Both the position numbers and the translations under genes were made by a program. Positions 1 to 11,639 of a stretch of 64,000 bases of DNA are shown piece by piece. Within the stretch, counting starts at the first letter, position 1. Every line of letters starts with the position of its first letter. Origin of the DNA: Symbiodinium natans (lineage: Eukaryota; Sar; Dinophyceae; Suessiales; Symbiodiniaceae); contig CAJNDS010002440.1 of NCBI GenBank assembly GCA_905221605.1, forward strand, positions 1 through 64,000, given 5' to 3'. The notes below the pieces were generated by a model. That model worked only from the letters and a program-made list of their open reading frames with translations. It did not search any database and was not told the DNA's origin.

Positions 1-860
1 ATTTGCAAACACAATGCACACACGATGTTTTTTCAACTAGTTTCTTGGGCTTTGAAGCACGCTTGGTACAGCTCAAAAGAAGCGGGGGGGTTGGGGGGGC
101 TGTGCCCCCCATTTGCAAACCTGCTCACATGATGGGTTTCAACTACTTTCTTGCGCTTTGGCTGAAAAAAAGCGGGGGGTTGGGGGGGGCGCAGCCCCCC
201 CCATTTGCAATGCTCACACGATGTTTTTCAACGAGTTTCTTGGGCTTTGAACGGCTTAAAAGAAGCGGGGGGGGTTGGGGGGTCTGCGCCCCCCATTTGC
301 AAACACCCTGCTCACATGATGGGCGTCAACAAGTTTCTTGGGCTTTGAAGCGCGCTCTGCACGGCTTAAAAAAAGCGGGGGGGTTGGGGGGGGCGCAGCC
401 CCCCCCATTTGCAAACACAATGCTCACACGATGCTTTTCAACTAGTTTCTTGGGCTTTGAAGCACGCTTGGTACAGCTTGAAAGAAGCGGGGTTCTGCAA
501 ACACCCCGCTCACATGATGGGTTTCAACCAGTTTCTTGGGCTTCGGCTGAAAAAAAGCGGGGGGGTTGGGGGGGGCGCAGCCCCCCCCATTTGCAAACAC
601 AATGCTCACACGATGTTTTTCAACTAGTTTCTTGGGCTTTGAACGGCTTAAAAAAAGCGGGGGGGTTGGGGGGTCTGCGCCCCCCATTTGCAAACACCCT
701 GCTCACATGATGGGTGTCAACAAGTTTCTTGGGCTTTGAAGCACGCTCTGCACGGCTTAAAAAAAGCGGGGGGGTTGGGGGGGGGGCGCAGCCCCCCCCA
801 TTTGCAAACACAATGCTCACACGATGTTTTTCAACTAGTTTCTTGGGCTTCGAAGCACGC
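1..860. repeat. ~100-bp tandem repeat with GC hairpins
   Basis: About nine diverged copies, 88-112 bp each. Each copy starts near ATTTGCAAACACAATGCTCA, continues through a TTTCTTGGGCTTTGAA block and a TTAAAAAAAGCGGGGG block, and ends in a G-run followed by GCGCAGCCCCCC, which can fold back on the G-run. Two subtypes roughly alternate: one with CACACGATG and AACTAG, the other with CACATGATGG and AACAAG. Long ORFs here are by-products of the repeat. A related repeat lies at 44.4-44.95 kb. Confidence 0.9.
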
Positions 861-1030
861 TTCCTTTCTTCCTTCCTTGCTTCCTTCCTTTCTTCCTTCC
901 TTTCTTCCTTCCTTGTTTCCTTCCTTCCTTCCTTCTTTCTTCCTTCCTTCCTTCCTTCCTTGTTTCCTTCCTTGTTTTCTTCCTTTCTTTCATCCTTCCT
1001 TCCTTCCTTTCTTTCCTTCTTTCCTTCTAA
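861..1030. repeat. CTTC/TTCC pyrimidine tract
   Basis: Almost pure pyrimidine, built on CTTCCTTC with variants (TTTC, TTGT). It directly follows the last unit of the ~100-bp repeat, so it probably arose by slippage from that unit's end. Not coding. Confidence 0.9.
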
Positions 1031-1171
1031 AACGTACCAGAAATAACCGTTTTCCTATGAAACCACAGAGAAATTACTGTTTTTCGTACCAAAAACCACG
1101 AAAATACATCAAATCCTTTAAAAATATGGAGGGAATGGTGGTTTTCTTACGAAAAACCAAGAAAATCGACC

Positions 1172-1172
<1 letters not shown>

Positions 1173-1228
<56 letters not shown>
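1173..1228. repeat. Poly(A) run, 56 nt
   Basis: An uninterrupted A run follows an A-rich stretch (1031-1172) in which ACCA/AAAACC-type words recur. The run could be a retroposed tail or simple slippage; I see no gene body upstream that would identify a retroposed transcript. Confidence 0.85.
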
Positions 1229-1229
<1 letters not shown>

Positions 1230-1259
1230 AAAAAAAAGACCCCAAAAAATAGGCCCTCC

Positions 1260-2365
1260 TTTCCGAACCCTAAACCCTAGACCCTAGACCCGAGACCCTG
1301 GACCCTAGACCCTAAACCCTAAATCCAAAACCCTAAACCCTAAACCCTAAACCCTAAACCCTAAACCCTAAACCCTAAACCCATCCCAAAGCCCTTGGCC
1401 TTGGAGGAGTCTTCGGAACAAAGTGGGGAATCAGCAGCCTGGGTGCTCATTTCGGGTTGAGGGTTTAGGGTTCAGGGTTCAGGGTTTAGGGTGCTCGGGC
1501 GAACTTCCAGCTTCGAACAAACGAGGCCTAGGGTTCGATGGGTGGGGTTGTTGGCGGGTTAGGGCTTAGGGTTTTATGGGTGGGGTTGTTGGCCCTTTAG
1601 GGTTTAGGGCCGTTTACGGGTTTAGGGCTTAGTGCTTAGGGCTTAGGGGTGGGGGGTGGGGGGGGCCAAGAGCATCTGGCAAACGAGTTTGTTTTCAGAG
1701 CTCCGGGCTTGGGGCTTCAACCATAAGTCAATGTCCGGTTTAGGGTTTAGGGTTTCGGGTTTAGGGTTTAGTGTCTAGGGTTTAGGGTTTATGGTTGATG
1801 CAACGGCAAAACATGAGCAAGGCAGCGCAGGAATTATCATCGCTCAGTAGAACCCTAAACCCTAAACCGTAAACCCTAAACCCCCTGCAGAAGAACTTCT
1901 CTGTCCTGAAATCTACTTGGCTCGTGTGATACCAAACCACTCACCCTAAACAGTGACCGCCCCCCGAAAGCTCTCTGGCAGCAACACCAGTGGAAGCGAA
2001 TCAGCAGGGAGGTTTAGGGTTTAGGGTCTATAGGGTCTAGGGTTTGGGGTTCAGGGTCAGGGTTTAGGGCTTAGAGAGATGGGTCGATTGCGAAAGGGAG
2101 GGTTTAGGGTTAAGTCAGGACGTTTAGGGCTGCTAGGTTGCGCAGCAACCTCGGAATAAGAAGGGTGCCCCCTTTTTTGCATAACAAGGGAAGCTAACCC
2201 CCCCCCCCCCCCCAAAAAAAAAAAAAGAAAAGAATATAAGGGACTACCGGGCATCCCAGGCTAGGAATTTAGGGTTTGGGCTTAGGGTTTAGGGTTTATA
2301 GGGTCTAGGGTTTAGGAATTGAAGAGAATCAAAGATCTTGAGTCTTCTTAGAAAGGGACCCTAAA
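1260..2365. repeat. Degenerate telomeric repeats, both orientations
   Basis: CCCTAAA units (1266-1385, 1852-1886) alternate with TTTAGGG units (1455-1490, 1740-1795, 2010-2110, 2265-2315), with short islets between. No coding region is seen in the islets. Confidence 0.85.
2131..2262. mobile_element. MITE/introner-like element, family IV
   Basis: An islet that begins TGCTAGG..GC and ends CCGGGCATCCCAGGCTA, with an inner AAGGGTGCCCCCTTTTTTGC block and a poly-C/poly-A core. The same order is seen at 23087-23200, with related elements at 27741-27853 and 63682-63820. Terminal inverted repeats are short and imperfect. Confidence 0.5.
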
Positions 2366-2394
2366 CCCTAAAACCTAAACCCCAAACCCCAAAC

Positions 2395-2665
2395 CCCATA
2401 AACCCTATCAACCCTATAAACCCTATAAACCCTATAAACCCTATAAATCCTATAAACCCTATAAACCCTATAAACCCTATAAACCCTATAAACCCTATAA
2501 ACCCTATAAACCCTAGAAACCCTATAAACCCTACAAACCCTATCAACCCTATAAACCCTATAAGCCCTATAAACCCTACAAACCCTATAAACCCTATAAG
2601 CCCTATAAACCCTATAAACCTATAAACCCTACAAGCCCTATAAGCCCTATAACCCCTAAACCCCT
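2395..2665. repeat. (CCCTATAAA)n array
   Basis: A 9-bp unit, CCCTATAAA, about 25 copies with point variants (CCCTACAAA, CCCTATCAA, CCCTAGAAA). It is a telomere-like word with an inserted TA, kept homogeneous over ~270 bp. Similar but more decayed runs lie at 8.82-9.13 kb and 12.12-12.33 kb. Confidence 0.9.
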
Positions 2666-2945
2666 AAACCCTAAACCCTAAACCCTGAAACTTTTGGGGG
2701 CACTTGCGAGGCTTGTGGCCGAGCTAGGGTCCAAGGAGCTGAGGGCTTCGGGTTGAAGGGAGCTTAAACCCTAAACCCTAAAGCCTAAAGCCTACAGCCT
2801 AAACCCTAAACCCTAAACCCTAAACCCTAGCCCTAAACCCTAAACCCTGAAGGATGCCCAGAGCAAAAAACAAGCCCAGCGACCGGGCAGTAAGGGGTCA
2901 ATCCCGAAGCCGCGCTGCAGGAGATGTCCGACCAATCCTCCATGG

Positions 2946-3017
2946 AGTTTAGGGTTTAGGGTTTAGGGTTTAGGGTTTAGGGTTTAGGGTTTAGGGTTTA
3001 GGGTTTAGGGTTTAGGG
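2946..3017 (+). repeat. TTTAGGG array
   Basis: About ten near-perfect units, then a decaying tail to about 3600 with variants such as TTTCGGG, TTGTGGG and TTTTGGG. Confidence 0.9.
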
Positions 3018-3599
3018 CTTAGGGTTTAGGATTTCGGGTTTCGGGTTGTGGGTGTAGGGTTTACAGTTTAGGGGCTAAGGTTTGGGGAGTGGGATCTGGG
3101 ATCTGGGGTTTACGGTTTAGGGTTTAGGGTTGTGGGTTTAGGGCTTCGGGTTGTGGATTTCGGGTTTAGGGTTCGGGTTGTGGGTTGAGGGTTTCGGAAT
3201 GTGGGTTTAGGGTTTAGGGTTTAGGGTCTGGGGTTTGGGGATTCGGGTTTAGGTTTTGGGATCTGGGGTGTAGGATTTCGAGTTCTGGGTGTAGGAGTTT
3301 GGTTACATGGGTTTAGGGTTGTGGGTGGAGTGTTTAGGGTCAGGGGGGTTTAGGGTTTAGGGTAAGGGTTTAGGTTTTGGGTTTTGGGTTTCGGGTTTAG
3401 GGTTTAGGGTTTCGGGTTTCGGGTGTAGGGTTTGGGGTTGTGGGTTTAGGGTTTAGGGTTTAGGGTTTCTGGTCTAGGATTTCGGGTTTTGGTTTTAGGA
3501 TTTGGGGTTCTCAGTTCGGGTTTTAGGGCTTCGCGTTTAGGGTTTCGGGTTTTGGGTTTAAGGTTTTGGGTTTTGGGTCTAAGGTTAGGGTTTAGGGTT

Positions 3600-4215
3600 T
3601 TGCGGGCTTAGAAACTTCAGGTTCAGGGCCTACCGTTTAGAAAGCTAAGGTTTATTTGCGGTCTAGAAAGGTAGGCTTTAGGGTTGAGGGGGTTTAGAAA
3701 GTTAGGGTTTTTCACGTTAAAGCTGAGGGTGTGGGATTCGGAATTTTTAAAGTTGCTGGTCTGAAGGGTTTAGGTTTACGGTGCAGGGTCTAGTATAAGG
3801 GGTTCTTGGGTCGCGGCATTCGTGTTTTTCGGGCTTCGGAATGTAGGGACTTTCAGATTCTGGGCTTCAGGGTCTTAAGGGTTCCTGCGCATAGGTGCTC
3901 CCCATGAGAATGCGTGGCGCAGCTACTGGCGGGTGCCAGTACTCCAATCTCACGAACGAGGACACATTCACTCCGTACAGCGAAACAGCTGTACAAAAGC
4001 CAGGGAACACCTATTTGAAAGTCAATCGCAAGGGCATGAGAGAAAGCCCGAAAACATGTATATAAAAGCCAGGGCAAACGTATTTGAAAGTTAATCGCCA
4101 GAGCATACGAAGAAGCCTTCCAACATGTACGCCCTTTGCACTCCGACTGGAGAAAAAACTGTGCAAATCTCGAAGTCGCGGAAAAGGACTCTTCTGCCAC
4201 GGTGGGAGCCGCTTG
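3600..4215. repeat. Non-telomeric islet with a ~72-bp tandem duplication
   Basis: A segment containing AAAGCCAGGG..AACA/GTATTTGAAAGT.AATCGC is present twice in tandem, at about 3988-4060 and 4060-4132. An ORF on the minus strand spans both copies (stop near 3853) and simply repeats a peptide; I do not recognise it and do not call it a gene. Confidence 0.6.
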
Positions 4216-6365
4216 GTCCGGATGTGCTTAAACAGGCCTAAACCCTAAACCCTAAACCCTAAACCCTAAACCCTAAACCCACAACTTGGTGCGGGCCCAG
4301 GCCCCACTGTTGTGCCAGGCCTCAGGACTTGGATGGCCCATAAAACCTAAACCCTAAACCCTAAACCCTAAACCCTAAACTTGGCCCTAAACCCTAAACC
4401 CCAAACCCTAAACCCTAAACTTGGTCCTCTTAAACCCAGGCAAGACCCAGCAATGCCCAGCAATGGACTTTTCAAGAAACATCCCCACAGGGCCTACCTG
4501 GGTATACCTAGCTAGGCTGTAGTTCAGAGGGCTTGGGGTTTGCAGGGGGTTAGGTTGAGGTTCGGGCTCTGCCCCCTCAGTAAAAACCCTAAACCCTAAA
4601 CCCTAAACCCTAAACCCTAAGGAAAAATTAGTAAAAAAAAACGACCTAAGCCATGAACAAGCTCGCTGCCCTCAAGCGGCATTAGTCCACACCATCAGGC
4701 TGGGGGGGGCAACCCGAAACCTCAAACCCTTAACCCTAAACCCTCAACCCTCTGCCCCAAAACCTAAACCCTAAACCCTCAATAGGCTAAGCCCTATAGG
4801 GCCCAATTGGATGCCCAAACCCTACCACCTAAACCCCAAGCCCGAACTCTAAACCCGCCTATAATCCCCTAAACCCTAGTCCCCAAACCCTGCATCCCAA
4901 ACCCTAAACCCAAAAGCCTAACCCCAAACCCTAAACTCTAAACCCTAAACCCTAAAACCCAAACCCTAAACCCCAAACCCGAGAACCCACGCACCAAACC
5001 CTAAACCCCAACCCGAAAAACCCCAAAATCAAAACCCTAAACCCTAAGCCCCAAACTCTGGACACTAAACCCCAAACCCAAACCCTAAACCCTAAACCCC
5101 CAAACCCTAAACCCCAAACCCCAAACCCGAAACCCCAAACCCTAAACCCCAAACGCTGGACCCTAAACCCCAAACCCTAAACTCTAAACCCTAAACCCAA
5201 AACCCGAAATTTTGGGAGTTGGTGCCCCGGCCCCGCAGCCGCAACCATTGACGCCGCAGGTGCCGTCCTTAGGTTTAGGGTTTAGGGTTTAGGGTCTAGG
5301 GTCTAGGGTCTAGGGTCTAGGGCTTAGGGTTGAGGGTTGAGGGTTGAGGGGTTAGGGTTGGGGGATACCCGTACCCAAGGTTTTAGAACCTGAGCCATTT
5401 GTACGGAATGGGTTCGCAAATACATGGGCTGAGGGCAGATTGGGTACTATAAGTTGTAAGTTTCAGAACCCTAAACCCTAAACCCTGAACCCTAGACCCA
5501 CAACCCTAAACCCTAAACCCTAAATCCTGCCTAAGCGTTAAATCTTCTTACAACTGCCTTTGGGGAGTACTGCCGGGCCATTGGGATGCTGGCGGGGTGT
5601 TTCAAAATTGAGGCTTTTCTGGGTTGAGGGTTTAGGACTTAGGGTGGTCTACCTCTGTTCAACAGCTTCTTTGTGGGTAGGTGTTTTTTTTTGGGGGAGG
5701 AGGTGGGCGGGGTACTTGTCTTCAGCCCTCAACAGGACAGATGCTGACTGCTGATGGGACGCTACAGTTTAGGGTTCAGGGCTCTGCATCTCGAAGGGCT
5801 GGCATTTGGGCTTAGTTCTACCCTATTCTATTTGGGGGAGCATTTCATGTCGGAGAGTTCTGCAGGGGCTCGGACCCAAGTACCCAAACCAGACACGGCA
5901 TTTGGGTTTAGGGATGCAAAGAAAGTCTCCCCAAGCTGGCAAGCAGCTCCCCTAAACTACAGGCCCCAAACCCTCGATCCGAAATCCTACAAGAGCCCCA
6001 CATATGCCCTGAGCCCTATGAACCCCACAAGTCCAGTAAACCCCAAACCCTGAAGCAACTCTAGTAGCCCTCAACCCTCAGTGGGGACCAAGGGGCGACC
6101 ACACCTGGGGAACTTTCGCAGGCCCCCACCTGCTTCAAAGCAATTGAGGCTTTAGGCGTTTCACAAGGCGTTTTAGGGTTTAGGGCTTGGTTGGGAGAGC
6201 CTAAACCCTAAACCCTCAACCCTAAACCCTAGAGGCTGAAAGGGGTCCAGTTTCCCCTCTCCGGTTGAGGGCAAGCCCGGTGCGCGAAACCCTCTGAAGC
6301 ACGTGTGGAGCCCCCGCGTGCCGCATAAACCACGCAGCATCACCCTCCACGAACAGGGTTTAGGG
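4216..6365. repeat. Mixed telomeric repeats and short islets
   Basis: CCCTAAA runs predominate at 4236-5200, TTTAGGG at 5270-5360, with mixed orientation after that. The islets (for example 4660-4720, 5390-5470, 5550-5760) hold nothing I recognise. Peptides rich in GLGFRVWG predicted here are translations of telomeric repeats. Confidence 0.8.
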
Positions 6366-6370
6366 TTTAG

Positions 6371-6497
6371 GGATTAGGGTTGAGGGGTTGAGGGGTTGAG
6401 GGGTTGAGGGGTTGAGGGGTTGAGGGGTTGAGGGGTTGAGGGGTTGAGGGGTTGAGGGGTTGAGGGGTTGAGGGGTTGAGGGGTTGAGGGGTTTGGG
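6371..6497 (+). repeat. (GAGGGGTT)n array
   Basis: A perfect 8-bp unit, GAGGGGTT, about 15 copies, then degenerate GGGGTTTT. A homogeneous variant of the telomeric word. Confidence 0.92.
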
Positions 6498-6529
6498 ACT
6501 TTGGGGCTTTGGGGTTTTGGGGTTTTAGG

Positions 6530-6689
6530 TCCGCGACCTGGCGGGCGTGTTGGATGGGAAAAGGAGGTCAAGACCTCTCCTTACAAGGGGGGGGGGGGTT
6601 AGGGGGGGATGGAGGGCCAGGCCACCCACCGCATAAACTCACGGACCATAGGCACAGGACATAGGGGCTCTTTGGGAAAAACCACCCCC

Positions 6690-6735
<46 letters not shown>

Positions 6736-6870
6736 ACCCCCACCCCCCCCCCCCCACCAACCCCCCACCCTCCCCCCCCCCCCCCCACCAACTTTGGCAT
6801 CCTTTGACTTGACGAACGCGTTTAATGTTTCAACTATGCTCCAGCGGGGTCGGCGGCTTGAGCCGGAGGC
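6530..6870. repeat. Dispersed repeat with poly-C core (copy 1)
   Basis: Shares with 46330-46775 the blocks GTGTTGGATGGG, AAAGGAGGT, GGCCAGGCCACCCAC, CGCATAAACTCACGGAC, a long C-rich core (6690-6786 here) and GGCATCCTTTGA.TTGACGA. The two copies are about 40 kb apart. Poly-G and poly-P ORFs inside it are not genes. Confidence 0.75.
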
Positions 6871-6879
6871 TCTTAAATT

Positions 6880-6958
6880 TGGGGGTTTTGGGGTTTTGGG
6901 GTTTTGGGGTTTTGGGGTTTTGGGGTTTTGGGGTTTTGGGGTTTTGGGGTTTTGGTGT
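6880..6958 (+). repeat. (TTTTGGGG)n array
   Basis: Nine or so perfect copies of the 8-bp unit TTTTGGGG, the word used as the telomere in hypotrich ciliates, here interstitial and next to TTTAGGG. Confidence 0.92.
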
Positions 6959-7258
6959 TTGGGGCTTAGGGTTTAGGGTTTGGCATCATGCGTGGATCCA
7001 CACCAACCCCTCCTACTCCCAGGGTTTGGGCTGAGGGGTTTAGGGGTTAGTGGTTCAGAGGTTTTGGGGTTTTGGGCTTAGGGTTTAGGGTAGTTCGCCT
7101 AAACGTCTAATTTCTATTTCATTTCTTGATGGTTTCGGGTTTAGTTGCCCAAACCCCAAACCCCAAACCCCAAACCCCAAAACCCTAAACCTTTAGAGTT
7201 GAAGATGTCGAGTCTGGGGTCTGAGCTTCAGGGTTCATAAGGATGAGGGCAGCGGGGT

Positions 7259-7322
7259 GTAGGGTTTAGGGTTTAGGGTTTAGGGTTTAGGGTTTAGGGT
7301 TTAGGGTTTAGGGTTTAGGGTT
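7259..7322 (+). repeat. TTTAGGG array (~9 units)
   Basis: Perfect units. The islet at 7330-7430 follows, then CCCTAAA in the opposite orientation. Confidence 0.92.
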
Positions 7323-7749
7323 CAGGCAGCGGGGGCCCTTTCTCTGCCATTACTTGGAACCATGGCCCAGGTCGTGCCCCAATCCGATATACCTCGCAGG
7401 GCGTTTCGGTGCCTATACGGGCTTCCCCAAACCCTAAACCCTAAATGCCCTAAACCCTAGACCCGAAACCCTAAACCCTGAACCCGCGGCTTGTTGGGCC
7501 GGGACGCCTATTTCCATAAGAAGCCTCTAAACCCTCGAAACCTTCTAAACCCTCCGAACCCCAAACCCTCTAAACCCTAAACCTTTACTTCCCGTGTACT
7601 CCCTAAACCCTAAACCCTAAACCCTAAACCCGAAACCCGAAACCCGAAACCCTAAACCCTAAACCCAAGCACCTGGCAGTTGGACGTCCTCCGCCCCTGG
7701 GCGGCCAGCGTTGGGGCGACGATGGCCACGAAGACGCACCTGTCATGAA

Positions 7750-7882
7750 GGGTTTAGGGTTTAGGGTTTAGGGTTTAGGGTTTAGGGTTTAGGGTTTAGG
7801 GTTTAGGGTTTAGGGTTTAGGGTTTAGGGTTTAGGGTTTAGGGTTTAGGGTTTAGGGTTTAGGGTTTAGGGTTTAGGGTTTA
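7750..7882 (+). repeat. TTTAGGG array (19 units)
   Basis: 133 bp of perfect TTTAGGG, one of the two longest arrays in the window, with sharp borders to non-telomeric sequence on both sides. Confidence 0.95.
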
Positions 7883-8222
7883 ATATAGGGCTTTAGAACC
7901 TCAATGCACGAAACTCCTCTACAACTAACGTTTGGGGTTTACGGTGTAGGGTGCAAAGTTGAGGGGGGGGTGGGTGTCGGGTTTAGGGCTAAGGGCTTAG
8001 GGATTTTGCAGACCCCCTATCAGGCAACCTGGCGTCGGTGTCGGTGGAGTCGAGAACCTTAGGAACTAACCCTAAACCCTAAACCCCAAACCCTAAACCC
8101 TAAACCCTAAACCCCAAACCCTAAACCCTACAAGGGGCGCACCAGAGCGCGAAGAGGCCAAAGAAGAGGCCATTCAGGGGTCGCTGCCAGGACCTCTTGG
8201 ATGTTCCAGGGGTGCTTGGGAA

Positions 8223-8314
8223 GGTTTAGGGTTTAGGGTTTAGGGTTTAGGGTTTAGGGTTTAGGGTTTAGGGTTTAGGGTTTAGGGTTTAGGGTTTAGG
8301 GTTTAGGGTTTAGG
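8223..8314 (+). repeat. TTTAGGG array (13 units)
   Basis: Perfect units, then decaying repeats to 8400. The islet before it (8130-8220) is flanked on its other side by CCCTAAA, so the two arrays point away from each other. Confidence 0.93.
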
Positions 8315-8596
8315 GGTTTAGGATTTAGGGTTTAGGGTTCAGGGTTTGCAGGGCTCGTCTTGGTTCAGGGTTCAGTGTTCAGGGTTTAGGGCTTAGGGTT
8401 CAGGGTTCAGGGCTCAAGGCTCAGGGTCCAGGGAATTTTTCCGGGTCGCAGTGTTTCAGAGGGCTTTTCTCGGTTTTGTGGTTTCCGGGTTTCAGGGTCT
8501 AGGGCTCTTTTTGGGGGGGATTTGTTTGGGGCCTTTCGCGAATCAAGGCATAGGGCTTCAAGAAACTCGAGGGGTCTACCGTTGGACCCAGAGGTG

Positions 8597-9275
8597 TGGC
8601 CTAAACCCTAAACCCTAAACCCTAAACCCTAAACCCTAAACCCTAAAGCCTAAACCCTAAACTCTAAACCCTAAACCCTAAACCCTAAACGCTAAACCCT
8701 AAACCCTAAACCCTAAACCCCTTCGCTGTGGCACCTGGCTTCCTTGTGACAATCATGGGAGCCCACCTTCGAACCCTAAAGACCTCAAGCCCTAAACCCT
8801 AAAACCCTAAACCCCCCTGTATGCCCCTATAAGCCCTAGAAAGCCTCTAACCCCTGTAAACCCTGTAAACCCTGTGAACCTTATGAACCCCATAAACCCT
8901 ACAAGCCCAAAACCCTATAAGCCCCCACAAGCCGTATAATCGACCCTATAAACCCCATAAATCAACCCTTACACCCTCAACCCTACACCCTGAGCCCCGC
9001 TCCCGTAACCCTGAAGCCTAAACCCCAAACCCTTAACATAAACCCTATAAACCCATAAAGAAACCCCTATAAACCCTATAAGCCCTGTCAACCCTCTAGA
9101 CCCTGTAAGCCCCATAAGCCCTAAATCCTAAACCCGATAAGCCCTAAGCCCTACGCCCTAAACCCGTTTAGGAAACCCCAAACCCTAAACCCTAAACCCC
9201 AAACCCTAAACCCCAAACCCTAAACCCTAAACCCCAAACCCTAAACCCTAAACCCTAAACCCTGTAAACCCCTAA
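8597..9275 (-). repeat. CCCTAAA array and degenerate CCCTATAAA tail
   Basis: About 17 CCCTAAA units at 8600-8720 with single-base variants, then decayed CCCTATAA / CCCTGTAA words at 8815-9130 and CCCTAAA/CCCCAAA at 9175-9265. Confidence 0.88.
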
Positions 9276-9279
9276 ACCC

Positions 9280-10135
9280 CGGAATGGCCAAGGGGCCATC
9301 GACTCACGGCTGCGGCGTGCGGCCGAATCGACGAGTAGACGTCGGCCTGCGGGAGCTCTGTGGGGCTTAGGGCTTTCGGGTTTTTAAAGGTTTTGGGAAG
9401 TTTTTAGGGTTTCAGGGATTTAGGGTTTTAGGGTTTGGGGTTTAGGGTCTAGGGTTAGTGCTTATTAGGGTTTAGGGTTTAGGGCTTAGCTTAAGAACCC
9501 CCAAAAAATGAAAAAATAAAATCCCTATATTGCTCCTAGAAGGAGGATGACTTTTTATGTTTTGGGGGCCGTCTTGCGCAATTTGTACCAAACAAGCCTT
9601 CGAAGCCATAAGGGTCCCACCCCCCCCAAGAACTCTTAGAACCCTTGGGTTTAGGTTTAGAGTTTGGGGTTTAGGGTTTAGGGTTTAGCACAATTCTAGC
9701 CCCTCCAAAAAACCAAAGGCGAACGCTAGTCTGCTCCAAACCCTTCAAACAACAACCGTAACATCAGGGTTTAGGGTTTAGGGCTTAGGGCCCAGCGTTG
9801 AGGGTTTGGGCTTCATCAGCCTCCACAAACTTCAAGGCTACATGGTGCGGGCCTTGGATGAAAACCTCAAAAACCTACCAGCCCTTCGCCCCAAACCCGA
9901 AACCCTCAACCCTAAACCCTACACCCTAAACCCTAAACCCTAAACCCTAGACCCTAAAGCAGGTCCTTGGCCACGTGCTTCCCTCCGAGCCGAAGCCACC
10001 AGGAGGTGGCTAAGGAGGATATCAGACTGAGCGCCTGGGCTTTGGAGGTTTAGGCTTATCAGGGTTTAGGGTTTGGGGTTTGGGGTTTAGGGTTTAGGGT
10101 TTAGGGTTATCAGGGTTCAGGGTTCTAACCCTAAA
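9280..10135. repeat. Telomeric fragments and islets
   Basis: Short TTTAGGG/CCCTAAA runs alternate with islets at 9280-9365, 9490-9650, 9690-9765 and 9960-10050. No gene recognised. Confidence 0.75.
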
Positions 10136-10137
10136 CC

Positions 10138-10258
10138 TTACTTCTCCAATAATTAAGGAAACAAAAAGGTTAAACTGTATTTCTTCCTTCTGAATAAGAG
10201 AAGTCCAAAAGTTTAAAGTGCATTTATTGGCTAGGTAAACAACTATGAACCCTCAATC
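10138..10258 (-). mobile_element. Intron-like repeat
   Basis: On the minus strand this segment ends with GGAGAAGTAAG followed by G, as does intron 9 of paralogue C (36530-36731). Both also share a TTATTGGCTA block and AAAAGTTTAAAG at the other end. It may be an introner-like element outside a recognised gene or a real intron of the exon-like ORF next to it. Confidence 0.4.
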
Positions 10259-10560
10259 CTAAACCGGGCTACAGATTCCTCCCCTAAAACCCTCAACCCC
10301 AGCTGACACTAAAACCTGAAACACTAAAATGACACTTAGGGCTCTAGGCCTTAATCTAATTGATGTTTCGAGTTGCGGGTGTACCCTAATGCGCAGCCGG
10401 AACTTCCACAAGATGTGTCGCCCAAGAGCTTCCTCTGCCAGCTCAAAAGCTTTGTCACTAGCGCGACACAGGTCCACGGGTTCTTATATGATTTTGAAAG
10501 CAAGGAGTTTATATGAGTTGAAAAGTGACAGCGAGGCCTGGCAATTTATTTTATAGGTGC
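10259..10560 (-). CDS. Unidentified coding-like exon fragment
   Basis: Minus-strand frame reading DLCRASDKAFELAEEALGRH has coding-like composition, unlike the surrounding telomeric frames. It lies beside the intron-like repeat at 10138-10258, so it may be an internal exon of a gene whose other exons I cannot find. Family unknown; it could be chance. Confidence 0.25.
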
Positions 10561-11293
10561 ACCGCGCGGCATTTTGTTACGACACCCGGACGAGTTGACT
10601 TAATTGCAGACCCCACTCCGGACCCCAAAACAGTCACAGGGACCTGAATAGCCCGGCAAACTTCACTTTGTAGAGGGGGTCCCTCAACCCTAAACCCTAA
10701 ACCCTAGACCCCCAAAACCCTAGACCCTGAACCCTGAACCCTAGGGTTTGGGGTATATAAAGGGTAACGAGGCCAAAGTAACATCCCCAAGAGCCCCCTC
10801 CAACATACCGAGCGTGTGCCTAGGGCTTCCGACCGGCGTCGCAAAACTCCCAACCCCGCGGCTTCATCTAGCTAATTATAAGCCTTAAACCATGAGAACC
10901 TCCAATTTGGGGTTTAGGGCTTAGGGCTAGGGTTTAGGGCTAGGATTTAGGGACCCTAAACCCTAGATTCTCGACACCAAGCCCTAAACCCCCCAAACTT
11001 TGAAGTCCTCAGACCCAACCGACTGGCGCCGGGAGCCTAAATGATCCCCAAAATACTAGGAATCCCTTATACTCAGGACCCCATTAAGGTTTAGGGTTTA
11101 GGGTTTAGGGTTTAGGGTTTAGGGTTTAGGGTTTGGGGTTAGGGGTTAGGGGTTAGGAGTTCGGGGTTAGCGGTTTGGGATGAAATCTGGCAAAACCAAG
11201 CCGCGGCCAGTGGCACAGCCCAAAGCAAGGCTTCCACACTGGCGGCCTGTCAGCTTAGCTTTGTGGGTGGTTTAGGGTTTAGGGTTTTGGGGT

Positions 11294-11372
11294 TTAGGGT
11301 TTAGGGTTTAGGGTTTAGGGTTTAGGGTTTAGGGTTTAGGGTTTAGGGTTTAGGGTTTAGGGTTTAGGGTTT
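11294..11372 (+). repeat. TTTAGGG array (~11 units)
   Basis: Near-perfect run with irregular units from 11271. A shorter run lies at 11092-11135. The segment 11400-11630 after it has an open plus-strand frame but no recognisable protein. Confidence 0.92.
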
Positions 11373-11639
11373 TAGGGTTCTAGGGCTTCGGGTTTAGGGG
11401 CTCTTGAAACTACTAAGGGTTCAGGCCCGGGGAAAGTTTCGAGGCGTTTCGGGAAGTTTGAAGAGTTCGGGGAGGTTCGCGGAGTTAGCTTTTGTTGTTT
11501 TTTTGAAAATTTCGAGTTGCAGGGAGTATCAGAAGCCGTATAGGGAGGCTCCAGTTCTCAAGGGCTTACAGGTTTTTCACTCTAATCCCCGTAACCTCTT
11601 AGCCCGAGCCGAAACCTTCAGGGTTTAGGGTTGAGGGTT

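Noticed and set aside
1-860. CRISPR-like regular repeats
   Set aside because: Spacers are themselves repeated and unit length varies; the genome is eukaryotic.
1266-1385. Chromosome end
   Set aside because: Telomeric arrays occur in both orientations throughout and non-telomeric repeats lie outside this one.
4952-5173. Many ORFs reading GLGFRVWG, NPKPQTLNP or similar across the window
   Set aside because: Direct translations of TTTAGGG/CCCTAAA variants, which lack frequent stops in some frames.
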